64,000 bases of DNA, taken from NCBI GenBank assembly GCA_003166955.1, contig PMUI01000019.1, positions 144,902 through 208,901 on the forward strand. Reading direction: 5' to 3'. This stretch comes from Acidobacterium sp. GTDB taxonomy: Bacteria; Acidobacteriota; Terriglobia; Terriglobales; Acidobacteriaceae. Both the position numbers and the translations under genes were made by a program. Below, piece after piece: positions 8,981 through 17,626 of the stretch. Each line of letters begins with the position of its first letter. The stretch's first letter is position 1. Below the pieces are notes generated by a model. The model made no database searches. It saw only the letters and a list, made by a program, of their open reading frames with translations, and was not told the origin of the DNA.

Positions 8981-10579
8981 TTAATGCCCGCCCATCTCCT
9001 CCGGCGCCGGCTGCCGGCGCGGCGGGCGCCGCATGATGAACGGCAGCGGGATCAGGCACGCGATGATCAGACTCAGCCCCCAAAATGCATTCTGGTAGCT
9101 CAACATCTGCGCCTGCCGGTTGAGAGTTTGCCAGGCATCCCCAATGGCAAACTGCTTCGCGGCATCGCTGCTTTGCCCCAGCCGCGTCAGCGCATCGCGG
9201 GTCATATCCACAAAGCGCGAATATTGCAGGCTTCCCGGCACAACATGCGCGCTGAGAGCTGCGATGTGCGTCTGCGTGGTCCTCTGCAGGAATGTCGTCA
9301 GCAGTGCCGTGCCCACCGAACCGCCGATGTTGCGTGCGAAATTCGAGAAGCTCGAAATCTGATTGTTCTTGTTGCGCGGCACGCCCAGATAATTCAGTGT
9401 GCTGATGGGGATAAACACAAACGACAGCCCCATGACCTGGTAGGCGCGCCACAATGTAATCTGGCCAAACGACACACCCAGATCGAGCCGTGTCAGATTG
9501 AACAAACCCACCGCCGTGATCGCGTAGCCAATGGCCACCAGCAGCCGCGGATCGAGTTTCCCCGAGCTGACCAGGCGCCCGGCGATCGGCATCGTCAACA
9601 TCAGAACCAGCGCCCCCGGCGACAACACCATCCCCGCCCGCTCGGCCGTATAACCCAGCAGGACCTGGAGAAACTGCGGGATCAACACCGTCGTCCCAAA
9701 TAGCACCATGCCCAGCACAAATTGCAGGAACACCGCCGTCCCAAAGTTGCGATTCTTGAGCAGCCGGATGTCCACGATGGGATCTTCGTGCCGCCACTCC
9801 CACCAGACAAACGTCACCAGCGTGAACGCCGCGATCACTGCAAATGCCGTGATGTTCGGGTCGCCGAACCAGTCCTTCTCCTGTCCCTTGTCCAGCACGA
9901 ACTCAAGGCAGCCGACGCCGACTGAGATCAATCCCAGTCCCATAAAATCCACGCGGCCGGTCCGCGACTGTTCCTCTTTTAGATACGGCGGATCCTCCAC
10001 CATGCGCTGTGTAAGGAACAGAGACAGCAGACCGACCGGCAGGTTGATGAAGAAGATCCAGTGCCAGTTGAAGTTGTCCGTGATCCACCCCCCCAGCGTT
10101 GGCCCGATCGCCGGAGCCACCACCACTGCCATCCCATATACCGCGAAAGCCTGCCCGCGCTTGCTCACGGGAAACGTATCGGCAAGAATTGCCTGCTCGC
10201 TGGGCGCCAGACCTCCACCGCCGACCCCCTGCATCACGCGAAACAAAACCAGCAGAGGCAGCGAAGTCGCCAGCCCGCACAACATGGAGCAAATCGTGAA
10301 CAGCATCACGCACGTCATGTAGAAGCGCTTCCGCCCCATGCGCGCCATCAGCCATCCCGAGATCGGCAGAATCACGGCGCTCGAGACCAGGTAGCTGGTC
10401 AGAACCCAAGTGGCCTCTTCCTGGCTGGCGCCCAGCGTGCCCGCCATGTGCGGCAGCGCGACGTTCGCGATCGAGGTGTCCAGCACCTCCATGAAAGTCG
10501 CCAGGGTGACGGTCAGTGCCACCAGCCACGGGTTATGGCTCGGCTTCCAGTTGGCCTCGTCGTAATGCAGTTCCGCCAA
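8981..10579 (-). CDS. DHA2-family (EmrB/QacA) multidrug efflux MFS transporter
   Basis: 532 aa with the length and 14-segment character of DHA2 drug:H+ antiporters. The conserved motif C region reads GPTLGGWITDNFNWHWIFFI, and motif A is GWLMARMGRKR. Segment 1 carries 'FMEVLDTSIANVALPHM', the D1 signature. EmrB relatives work with an EmrA adaptor and an outer-membrane channel, but neither partner is in this window. The substrate is unknown. Confidence 0.93.
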   Translation of the reverse strand: MAELHYDEANWKPSHNPWLVALTVTLATFMEVLDTSIANVALPHMAGTLGASQEEATWVLTSYLVSSAVILPISGWLMARMGRKRFYMTCVMLFTICSMLCGLATSLPLLVLFRVMQGVGGGGLAPSEQAILADTFPVSKRGQAFAVYGMAVVVAPAIGPTLGGWITDNFNWHWIFFINLPVGLLSLFLTQRMVEDPPYLKEEQSRTGRVDFMGLGLISVGVGCLEFVLDKGQEKDWFGDPNITAFAVIAAFTLVTFVWWEWRHEDPIVDIRLLKNRNFGTAVFLQFVLGMVLFGTTVLIPQFLQVLLGYTAERAGMVLSPGALVLMLTMPIAGRLVSSGKLDPRLLVAIGYAITAVGLFNLTRLDLGVSFGQITLWRAYQVMGLSFVFIPISTLNYLGVPRNKNNQISSFSNFARNIGGSVGTALLTTFLQRTTQTHIAALSAHVVPGSLQYSRFVDMTRDALTRLGQSSDAAKQFAIGDAWQTLNRQAQMLSYQNAFWGLSLIIACLIPLPFIMRRPPRRQPAPEEMGGH

Positions 10580-10783
10580 AAGACCGTCCGCGTCGCAGAG
10601 TAATTTCCGCCGCCCTTCTCAGGCGTGGAGCCCAGCACAATCCCTGAGAATTCTGCAGAGCAGCGGGAACGCCACAGAATGCAAGGGGATGAAATTGCTG
10701 AGTGGGACAGTGTTTAGATTAGCAGTAGGGTTCCGAGGTTCAGGATTGATTGCGCGAAGCGCGTCCGCCTGGACGGCTAGTCC
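10580..10783. other. Intergenic, with dispersed GTCCGCCTGGACGG element at 10752-10783
   Basis: No gene is seen. The last ~32 bp, directly against the stop of the SurA-like gene, hold GCGCGAAGCGCGTCC-GCCTGGACGGCTAGTCC. A close copy lies at 32938-32968 upstream of the ABC-F gene. Both copies share CCGCCTGGACGGC and AGTCCT and begin with GCGA-rich sequence. Confidence 0.55.
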
Positions 10784-11902
10784 TTATTGCGCCCCGTTCC
10801 TGAAAACCTCTTCCGCGTAGTAATTCTCCACGCGCGCCTGGTCGCGCAGCATCTCCAGAAACGCGTTCTTCAGCAACTGCTCGCGGCTGTCGCGCAACTG
10901 CTGCCGGATCGTCTGCTGCACCCGCGGATCATTCAGCTGCCGCTGCCCCGCCACCTCGCGGTCGATCAACTTATAGATCGCGTACCCCGCAACCTGTTTC
11001 GAAGGCCCACCGTAAACCGGCAGAATATCGGTGACCTGTCCCGGCTTCAGCTTCGCAATGGCTGCGTAGACCTCCGGGTCGCCGCGCAACTGCGACTCCG
11101 AAACAAATCCCATGTCGCCACCGTTCCCCGCCGTGTTCGGATTCTCGGAGAAGTTCATCGCCAGCGCAGCAAAATCCTCGCCGCTTTCCAGACGGTTGTG
11201 CAGCATCTCGATCTTGCGCTTCGCGTCAGCCTCGTTCATCGCCTTGCTGTTCTGCAGATTGCCCACCTGCTGCGGCGCCATCGGCGCGGCCGTCACAATG
11301 ATCTGCGCCAGATGGTAATTCGGCTCGATCAGATTGAAGTCCGCCTTGTGCTCGTTGTAGTAGGCGGCGATATCGGCGTCCGTAATGTTGATCCGCGACG
11401 TGATCTCCTTGTTGAACAACTTCTCTTCCGTGCGATTTCTCCGGATCTCCCGCTTCAGATCGTCCAGTGTCAGATGCTGCGAATCCAGCCGCTTCTGAAA
11501 TTCCTCCTGCGTGAATGGCGCCTTGATCTCGTTCAGCCGGTCCGACACTTCCTCATCCGTCGCCACCAGATTCTGCTTGGCCGCCCGCTGCATCACGATC
11601 TCTTCATCGATCAGCTGGCGCAGGATGTTCAGGCGCATGATCTCCGCCTGCACCTTCGACGGTGTCTGGTGCGACTCGCCCAGATTGTTCTCGTAAATCT
11701 TCTCGACTTCGGAGCGCTCAATGCCCTTGCCATTCACCGTGGCGACGGTGTTCGCATCGTGCGCCCTTTGGCAGCCGAGGCAAAAAGCCAGCGCCACCGC
11801 CAGCCCTGCGAGCCTGAATTTGCCGTTGAAAAGCTCAGCGCCCCACGCGCCGGATGAATCCGATTGAGACGTCAAACGGTTCTCCCTGCAGCGGCGCCGC
11901 AA
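10784..11902 (-). CDS. SurA-like peptidyl-prolyl cis-trans isomerase, lipoprotein
   Basis: 372 aa as drawn; the true start may lie ~10-20 codons in. LAGLAVALAFCLGCQ is a lipobox. Residues ~50-190 form a SurA-type chaperone N-domain (VATVNGKGIERSEVEKIYE, then long helices). Residues ~195-320 are a parvulin/PpiC domain (YHLAQIIVTA, LHNRLESGEDFAALAMNFSENPNTAGNGGDMGFV). It acts in the periplasm on unfolded outer-membrane proteins. It is the third gene of a minus-strand set after lptD and a DsbA-like gene; surA next to lptD is a known arrangement in proteobacteria. Confidence 0.9.
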   Translation of the reverse strand: MRRRCRENRLTSQSDSSGAWGAELFNGKFRLAGLAVALAFCLGCQRAHDANTVATVNGKGIERSEVEKIYENNLGESHQTPSKVQAEIMRLNILRQLIDEEIVMQRAAKQNLVATDEEVSDRLNEIKAPFTQEEFQKRLDSQHLTLDDLKREIRRNRTEEKLFNKEITSRINITDADIAAYYNEHKADFNLIEPNYHLAQIIVTAAPMAPQQVGNLQNSKAMNEADAKRKIEMLHNRLESGEDFAALAMNFSENPNTAGNGGDMGFVSESQLRGDPEVYAAIAKLKPGQVTDILPVYGGPSKQVAGYAIYKLIDREVAGQRQLNDPRVQQTIRQQLRDSREQLLKNAFLEMLRDQARVENYYAEEVFRNGAQ

Positions 11903-11958
11903 ATCGGGGGGCGGCGCTCACGTTTCAGCATAAATGCCCTCCCTCGCCCTGCATAGGC

Positions 11959-12987
11959 TCATTGCCCCGGCTTCGCTGCCGGCTGCGTGCTCGCCGCCGG
12001 CTGTGCAGGCAGCGGAGCAATTCCCTGCTCCGTCAGCGCGCGATCGATCATGATCCACAGCTGATGTTCCTCCAGCTGTCCGGCCCAGCGCTCCCCGCTG
12101 ACAAAAAACGTCGGCGTCGCATTTACGCCCACCTTATCGCCCGCCTTCATCTCCGCAATAATCTTGCTGTCGTCCTGTTTCGCCACGCACGCATCCAGCT
12201 TCCCTGCGTCCAGCTGCTCCTTCGCGCCTTCCTGATCCGCCAGCTTGTCCAGCATCCCCGTCGACTTCGCCAGATCTCTGTCCGGCCCGTTCACGTCCTG
12301 CCCATGCGTGTGCAGATAGTCGACGTAATTCCAGTACGCCGTCGCGTTCTGCGCCGCAAGGCAATTCGCGTTCACTGCCGCGTGCATCGCCCACGGATGA
12401 ATCTCCACCAGCGGATAGTCCATGTAGACGAACTTCACCAGCCCCTTGTAGTGGTCCAGCGTCGCCGGAAAGAACTCCGCATGCATCTGCGCGCAGTATG
12501 GGCATTCCAGATCGTCGAAGTTCACGATCGTCACCTTCGCATCCGGATTCCCGCGCACCGGCCTCCCGTCCGCTGGCAATATCCCCGCCGGATCGGGTCC
12601 GATATCCCACTTTGAGAGCCTCGCCAGCGTGCTCGAATCTTTTGACAGCAGAAACTCTACCGTCTGCTTCTTCTGCGGCTGGCTGGGCAGCGAAAATGTA
12701 ACCGCGATGGTGTCATATCCATTCACATCGCTCTTCTGCCGCGGTCCAATCGCGATCTCATACTGCGGCGGCACGTTCAGTTCGGAGCGAATCATGATCT
12801 CGATCTTGCGCTCCAGCGCCGGTACTGCGACCGGGGCCGCAGCCGCCGCTCCCGTCGCGCTTGCCGCCCCTCCAGCCGCCGGGACCGGCGCTGTCGCGGG
12901 CGGAGCCGGATTGGGGGGATTCTGCTGCGCTGCGCAACTGGCCGCCGCTATCACAAGCACGAAGCCCGCAGAGATAAACTTCTTCAC
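11959..12987 (-). CDS. DsbA-like thioredoxin-fold oxidoreductase, exported
   Basis: 342 aa from a GTG at 12987 (VKKFISAGFVLVIAAASCA), chosen because a signal peptide/lipobox follows directly; the open frame to 13140 adds non-family sequence. A Pro/Ala-rich linker leads to a ~100-aa N-terminal domain. The thioredoxin domain has NFDDLECPYCAQMHAEF (active site C-P-Y-C), a helical insert, and GVNATPTFFVSGE with the cis-Pro T-P. It probably makes or reshuffles disulfides in periplasmic proteins. Its place between lptD and a SurA-like isomerase suggests that LptD is a client. Confidence 0.88.
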   Translation of the reverse strand: MKKFISAGFVLVIAAASCAAQQNPPNPAPPATAPVPAAGGAASATGAAAAAPVAVPALERKIEIMIRSELNVPPQYEIAIGPRQKSDVNGYDTIAVTFSLPSQPQKKQTVEFLLSKDSSTLARLSKWDIGPDPAGILPADGRPVRGNPDAKVTIVNFDDLECPYCAQMHAEFFPATLDHYKGLVKFVYMDYPLVEIHPWAMHAAVNANCLAAQNATAYWNYVDYLHTHGQDVNGPDRDLAKSTGMLDKLADQEGAKEQLDAGKLDACVAKQDDSKIIAEMKAGDKVGVNATPTFFVSGERWAGQLEEHQLWIMIDRALTEQGIAPLPAQPAASTQPAAKPGQ

Positions 12988-13075
12988 CAGAAAAACCGCC
13001 TTCTTCGGCCCTAAGCCGTCACCATCGAAAATGCTCTGTTCATTATCGCAGTTTGCACTCCCGCCCCGTCCTCCG

Positions 13076-13101
13076 CTGCCTGTTCCCTGTTCCCTGCTCT
13101 T
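13076..13101. repeat. 7-bp tandem array after lptD
   Basis: TGTTCCC (13081-13087), TGTTCCC (13088-13094) and TGCTCTT (13095-13101), preceded by CTGCC. One base separates it from the lptD stop codon. It belongs to the same CTRTTCC family as the arrays at 21191, 27191 and 46653. Confidence 0.7.
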
Positions 13102-13102
13102 A

Positions 13103-15655
13103 TCAGAACAGGCTGATCCGGTGCGCCAGGTCGCCCACATTCGAGAACCCGGCGAAGTTCACGCTGTAGAAATACTCCGTATCGTCACGAATCGATCCCA
13201 ACGAGAACCGCCGGTACTGAAAATCGAACCCGCAGCAGTTCCAGTTGTATTGCGTCTGCACCGCCCCATACTGCAGTTGCTGATGAACGAGATCGTAGGC
13301 CGCATTCACCCCAAAGCTCGGCCCCAGCTTGCTCGCCGCTCCGTAAATTGCCGCCATATGGATTTGGTTGTACGGGTTCGGTGCGTTTGGCGAACCCGGC
13401 GGCGTCTTCGCCGTCGTCAGCGGAGTCGTTCCCAGCGGCACGTTGAGGTACGAATCCCCAAACTGCAATCGGTAAAACCCGTGCTGATACCCGGCAAACA
13501 CGTTGCTGGAGGTTATCTTCCCCTCCTTCGCGTCGTAATCCAGATCCCACTCAACATCCGTAGCCGTCGTTGTCCGCATCCGCAGCCGCGAAATCACCGG
13601 CGTTGTGTGCCGCGCTTCGGTCAGAAAATCGATGCCCGTAAAATCCAGCGTCGTGTCCAGCGGATTCGGCGTCCCCCGCGTGATCGCATGATCGAAGTCC
13701 GGCTCAAAATAGTATTTCTGCGCCACACGCCACGTGATCCAGTCTCGCGTCCCACCTCCACACTCCGACTCCGGACGAGGCCCCAAGGCACCACCCCGCC
13801 CGGTATTGGCTCTCTGCGATGCCACCGCTTCATCTCCCTCGCACGGTTGCGGACCCACATGCCGCAGAAATAACCGCTGCGTCAGCCCATACTCCAGCTC
13901 GTTGGTGTTGCTGCCTATATCCGTGTCATCGAAACGAAGGATCTCTCGAAAATTGTTGATGCCCGTCACGTATCGATACTCCACCTCCGGCTCGATCGTG
14001 TGCCGCACCTCGCCGCCCACCAGATGCACCAGCCAGGGCGAACTGAAGTCGCGCTCCAGCGCCGGCGGCCGCAACTCGAATCCCGCTTCCGCATCCGTCC
14101 GCGAAGTCCCGGCCGCGCGCACCTGCGGAATCTGATCCAGATTCACAGGGAACTGACTCTTTCCGTACCACGTCTCCCGAAACGCCGCATTCGGCCGAAA
14201 CATCCAGCCGAAGAAGTGCAGCGGCATCGACACACGCGGATAAAAGTCCACCCGCGGAACCTCTGCCGTGGTCCGAAAGCTCGGATAGTCGTGCCGCGAC
14301 AGTGCCCCGGCTGATCCGCTGAATCCCCACCACACCGGAGAAACGCTCATCGCGCCGCCCAGCCGCCGGTCCGCCGACTCCACATCGACCTCCGGCAGAT
14401 GCAGGATTCTTACTTCATCGCCCACAACCGCGGCGCTCTGGAAGTCCTGGTACCGGTTCGCCCGCAGGCTCGCCCAGAAATCGTGATCTTCGTGCGTCGC
14501 AAACACCTGCGACTTCACCTCGGAGTTGATCGCGATCGCGTAGTCTTCCTCAAACACCAGCCGATAAATGTACGAACTCAGATACTCCGCGTCGACCACT
14601 CCCGTCGTGTGCGGCGAAAAATCATAGCGCCCGTCCGCGCTGATATCGACTCCGCCCTGGTTGATCGGTTTCCCTCCCGGGTTCGCCAGGCCCCGGTCCA
14701 GCAGGCTGTGAAAGTGAACCGTCCCGAAATCCTCACCCGCCCCCCGGTATCGAAACATCCCGTTCGGCGCCCATCCGCGCTTCGAGTAATACTGCGACGC
14801 CAATGTCAGATCCGCGCTTCGCCCCAGCGTCAGATAGAACCCCTCCCCGAGAATCAATCCCTTGCTCGTGTTGTTGCCGACGTAAGGCAACAGAATCCCC
14901 GACTCCCGCTGCACATCCACCGCATGCGTGGCAAACGGCAAGTACAGCAGCGGCATATGAAACATCTCGAAATACCCGTTGCTGGTCTTCGCCACGCCGT
15001 TGTTCAGTTCCATCGTCTGCGCAATGATCCGCCAGTCCGGCCGCGGCAACCGGCACGACGTCATCGTGCCGTGGATCACCCGGTAATGCCCCTGCCCCAG
15101 TTGCAGCACTTCGCGCCCGGTCAGCGCAAACGGATTCGGCGCCGTGAACACCATCCGCCCGCGCGGATTGCGCTCCACGCCCAGCGTTCCCACCACATCA
15201 AAAAAATCGCCCGTATTCGCAAACACATTGATCGTGCCGTGATCCGCGATAAAGTGCTCATCATCGGGGCCGCCATCGATCATCATGTGTCCCCGGGCCT
15301 CGATCACCCCGCTCGCGTCGTTCCAGGTCGCATGATCCGCATGCACGATGTAGTTGCGGTAGTAAATCACCACATCGCCGTCCAGCGTATAGAGGTTGGC
15401 ATGCGGCAGAGACTCCCGCTTCTGATCGTTCGCCTTGATCTGGACCGGCACGCCGGCCTCCGGCTGCGGCACCACGTGGGCTTCCGGCAAAGTGCTTTGC
15501 AGGCTCGGCTCGTCAGGCAGATTGTCGGCGGAGCTGACAGGGGCAGCGCCCCGCGAGGGCGGGGCGAGGGGAAGCTCTGTGGTAACCGCCTGCGCCCAAA
15601 GCCGCGGCTGCAACAGCAGATACAGCGTGATACACCAAAGCAGGCGGATTCTCAT
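13103..15655 (-). CDS. lptD: LPS-assembly outer-membrane protein LptD
   Basis: 850 aa from the ATG at 15655 (MRIRLLWCITLYLLLQPRLWAQA, a signal peptide); the upstream extension to 15982 is not family-like. Residues ~75-200 are an OstA/LptA jellyroll (LDGDVVIYYRNYIVHADHATW). Residues ~230-850 form the beta-barrel, with the LptD hallmark 'LYLPFATHAVDVQRESGILLP'. C201 (TSCRLP) and the adjacent pair C807-C808 (NWNCCGFDF) match the pattern of disulfide cysteines in E. coli LptD. It translocates LPS to the cell surface with LptE. A DsbA-like gene and a SurA-like gene follow. Confidence 0.93.
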   Translation of the reverse strand: MRIRLLWCITLYLLLQPRLWAQAVTTELPLAPPSRGAAPVSSADNLPDEPSLQSTLPEAHVVPQPEAGVPVQIKANDQKRESLPHANLYTLDGDVVIYYRNYIVHADHATWNDASGVIEARGHMMIDGGPDDEHFIADHGTINVFANTGDFFDVVGTLGVERNPRGRMVFTAPNPFALTGREVLQLGQGHYRVIHGTMTSCRLPRPDWRIIAQTMELNNGVAKTSNGYFEMFHMPLLYLPFATHAVDVQRESGILLPYVGNNTSKGLILGEGFYLTLGRSADLTLASQYYSKRGWAPNGMFRYRGAGEDFGTVHFHSLLDRGLANPGGKPINQGGVDISADGRYDFSPHTTGVVDAEYLSSYIYRLVFEEDYAIAINSEVKSQVFATHEDHDFWASLRANRYQDFQSAAVVGDEVRILHLPEVDVESADRRLGGAMSVSPVWWGFSGSAGALSRHDYPSFRTTAEVPRVDFYPRVSMPLHFFGWMFRPNAAFRETWYGKSQFPVNLDQIPQVRAAGTSRTDAEAGFELRPPALERDFSSPWLVHLVGGEVRHTIEPEVEYRYVTGINNFREILRFDDTDIGSNTNELEYGLTQRLFLRHVGPQPCEGDEAVASQRANTGRGGALGPRPESECGGGTRDWITWRVAQKYYFEPDFDHAITRGTPNPLDTTLDFTGIDFLTEARHTTPVISRLRMRTTTATDVEWDLDYDAKEGKITSSNVFAGYQHGFYRLQFGDSYLNVPLGTTPLTTAKTPPGSPNAPNPYNQIHMAAIYGAASKLGPSFGVNAAYDLVHQQLQYGAVQTQYNWNCCGFDFQYRRFSLGSIRDDTEYFYSVNFAGFSNVGDLAHRISLF

Positions 15656-15818
15656 TGCGCGCGGCAACTCCAGCATAGCAAAGCGGAATGCTGAGGCTTC
15701 GCCGCGCAAAGCGCCATGCAGTTTCCTTGCGACCGTCGTTCTTGTTCCGGGTTCAGCCTCAATAAGTTCACAGACGCGGTTCCGGCCCCTTAGTTTCTCC
15801 GCCGAATGCGTGCAGAAT

Positions 15819-17138
15819 ATGAATGAGGACGAATTGACCGGCTCAACTTCCAATCCGGACTCGCTCGCCCCCGAGGCGCAGTCACCCGGGCAGCCGGAAC
15901 CTCCTGCAATCGTCCAGCCCTGGAAGGACGAAATCCCCGCCCGCGTCCGCGCCCATCGCACCCGCAACCGCGTGCCCCCCAATCAGCCCGCGCTGCCTGG
16001 CATGGAAGAAGCGGCCTCACCCACATCGATCGCCGCTCGCGTCGCCGAGCGCTATGCTCGGCTCCCCTCCTACCGAGAAACGCTGGCCGCCCAGGCCGCC
16101 CCAGAATCCACCCCCAAGTCCCCCGCCTCCGCACGCTCAGCGCCCCCTTCCGAAGCCACGCCTCCTCAACTCACCCTGAGCCCGTCAGCCGCGGAGCCTG
16201 AACCCGCCTCCGCCCAATCCGCCCCCGAGCCGTATCAGCCTGCGCTCATCCGCTATTCGGTCAGCAGCGATTCGCTGCCCACCCCGCGCTCCACCCCGCC
16301 AGAAGCGCGTATCGAGAGCGCTGCCCTTTCACAGGACCCTGAATTCGCTCCGATCGATCCCTTAGAGGCCGCGGTCGTCGAACCCACCCGGCCGCTGCCC
16401 GCCAGCGTCATCACTTCTCCCCGCGAACTCGTAGCGCCCTTCAAAGCGCGTCCCCGTCTCGCCGAAGGACCCCTGCGAGACGACCCGTCCGCGCAACCAG
16501 CAGCCTCCGAGCCAATGTCGCTTGCCGACGAACAACCGACCGTGGCAAACTCACCAGCGGAAAACACGGATTTCCGAGTTGCCCCAACCGCGCCCGAATC
16601 CGGTTCTCCCGCGCCCAACCCGTCCACTTCCATCCCGCCCGAGTGGCGCTCGATTCACCTGGATACGGAGCCTCCCATCCCCGAGCCACAGACATCCTCC
16701 GCGCTCATCGACGAAACGCCTCTGCACGTCGCCTCGCTCAAAGACCGCGCCCAAGCCGCCCTCATCGACTGCGCCCTGATCCTCTCCGCCTTTCTGCTGT
16801 TCTGCGCAGTCTTCGTGATTTGCTCCACCAGCCTGCCTCATGGCCGCATCGCCCTCATCGGCGCGGGCGCGATTCTGTTCGCCACCTGGCTCCTCTACCA
16901 GCTCTTGTTCTTCACTCTCACTGACGCGACACCCGGCATGCGCTACGCCCATATCGCGCTCTGCACCTTCGATGACGAGAATCCCAGCCGTCCCCAGCTG
17001 CGCGGCCGTATCGCGGCTCTCCTGCTCTCCGCCCTGCCTCTCGGCCTCGGCTTTCTCTGGGCCGTTTTCGACGAGGATTCCCTCGGCTGGCACGACCGCA
17101 TCACACAGACCTACCAGCGCAGCTATCGCGAACAGTGA
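15819..17138 (+). CDS. RDD-family membrane protein with long Pro/Ala-rich N-terminus
   Basis: 439 aa from the ATG at 15819 (MNEDELTGSTSNP). The open frame back to 15435 overlaps lptD on the other strand and is rejected. Residues 1-~290 are low-complexity, Pro/Ala/Glu/Ser-rich and likely disordered. Residues ~300-435 are an RDD domain: LKDRAQAALIDCALIL (Arg-Asp motif), two further hydrophobic segments, and TPGMRYAHIALCTFD; it ends in GWHDRITQTYQR. RDD proteins are inner-membrane proteins; some act as ion antiporters. The gene is divergent from lptD with 163 bp between them. Confidence 0.85.
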   Translation: MNEDELTGSTSNPDSLAPEAQSPGQPEPPAIVQPWKDEIPARVRAHRTRNRVPPNQPALPGMEEAASPTSIAARVAERYARLPSYRETLAAQAAPESTPKSPASARSAPPSEATPPQLTLSPSAAEPEPASAQSAPEPYQPALIRYSVSSDSLPTPRSTPPEARIESAALSQDPEFAPIDPLEAAVVEPTRPLPASVITSPRELVAPFKARPRLAEGPLRDDPSAQPAASEPMSLADEQPTVANSPAENTDFRVAPTAPESGSPAPNPSTSIPPEWRSIHLDTEPPIPEPQTSSALIDETPLHVASLKDRAQAALIDCALILSAFLLFCAVFVICSTSLPHGRIALIGAGAILFATWLLYQLLFFTLTDATPGMRYAHIALCTFDDENPSRPQLRGRIAALLLSALPLGLGFLWAVFDEDSLGWHDRITQTYQRSYREQ

Positions 17139-17198
17139 TTTAGTGTGGTTCGTAACCACGACCGCGACTTTTGACCCAAAATTCGCATCTGATTTTCC

Positions 17199-17591
17199 GT
17201 GACGACTACAACGATGGCTACCGCTGCCCCCGATTTAGGACCCTGGCACGGTCAGTTCGAAGGTCATGCCCGCGTCTATATGGTTCTTGCCCTTGTCGAA
17301 GCTGCTTCCCTGGTGATCTCTCCCTGGATCCTTGGCTGGATCGCCATCCTTCATCATCGCGGTCGCGTCCTCGCCGGCGATTTGCCCGTTTCGCCTGGCT
17401 GGCTTGCGGTCATCGATTTCCTCGGCATCATCCTCGCCTACGCCTGGTTTTCCCTCTACCGCCGCCTCAGCGCGAAGATCGCCGAAGGCGCCCCCGGCTA
17501 CCCGTTCCTCGACCGAATCCGCCTAACGATTTCCCTGCTCGCCCAGAACGTGCTCGCGCTCGTGATCCTGATCGCCATCAAAGTCCGATGA
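17199..17591 (+). CDS. Small integral membrane protein, unknown
   Basis: 130 aa from a GTG at 17199; the ATG at 17214 (MATAAPDLGPWHG) is equally possible. Three hydrophobic segments are seen: VYMVLALVEAASLVISPWIL, WLAVIDFLGIILAYAWF and LAQNVLALVILIAI. The C-terminus is KVR. I do not recognise a family. It lies 60 bp after the RDD gene on the same strand and probably shares its transcript. It ends 31 bp before the convergent CRTAC1-like gene. Confidence 0.75.
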   Translation: MTTTTMATAAPDLGPWHGQFEGHARVYMVLALVEAASLVISPWILGWIAILHHRGRVLAGDLPVSPGWLAVIDFLGIILAYAWFSLYRRLSAKIAEGAPGYPFLDRIRLTISLLAQNVLALVILIAIKVR

Positions 17592-17605
17592 TGCCTCAGT
17601 TTCCC

Positions 17606-17626
17606 GATCACTGATCTCTGATCACT
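17606..17626. repeat. 7-bp tandem array GATCACT/GATCTCT/GATCACT
   Basis: Three 7-bp units at 17606-17612, 17613-17619 and 17620-17626. The last unit overlaps the stop codon (17622-17624) of the minus-strand CRTAC1-like gene. It lies between two convergent genes. The sequence differs from the CTATTCC arrays, but the period and position are the same. Confidence 0.65.

Noticed and set aside
15435..15818. N-terminal extension of the RDD protein
   Set aside because: It overlaps the lptD 5' end on the other strand and has no signal; the ATG at 15819 starts the acidic, Pro-rich region.
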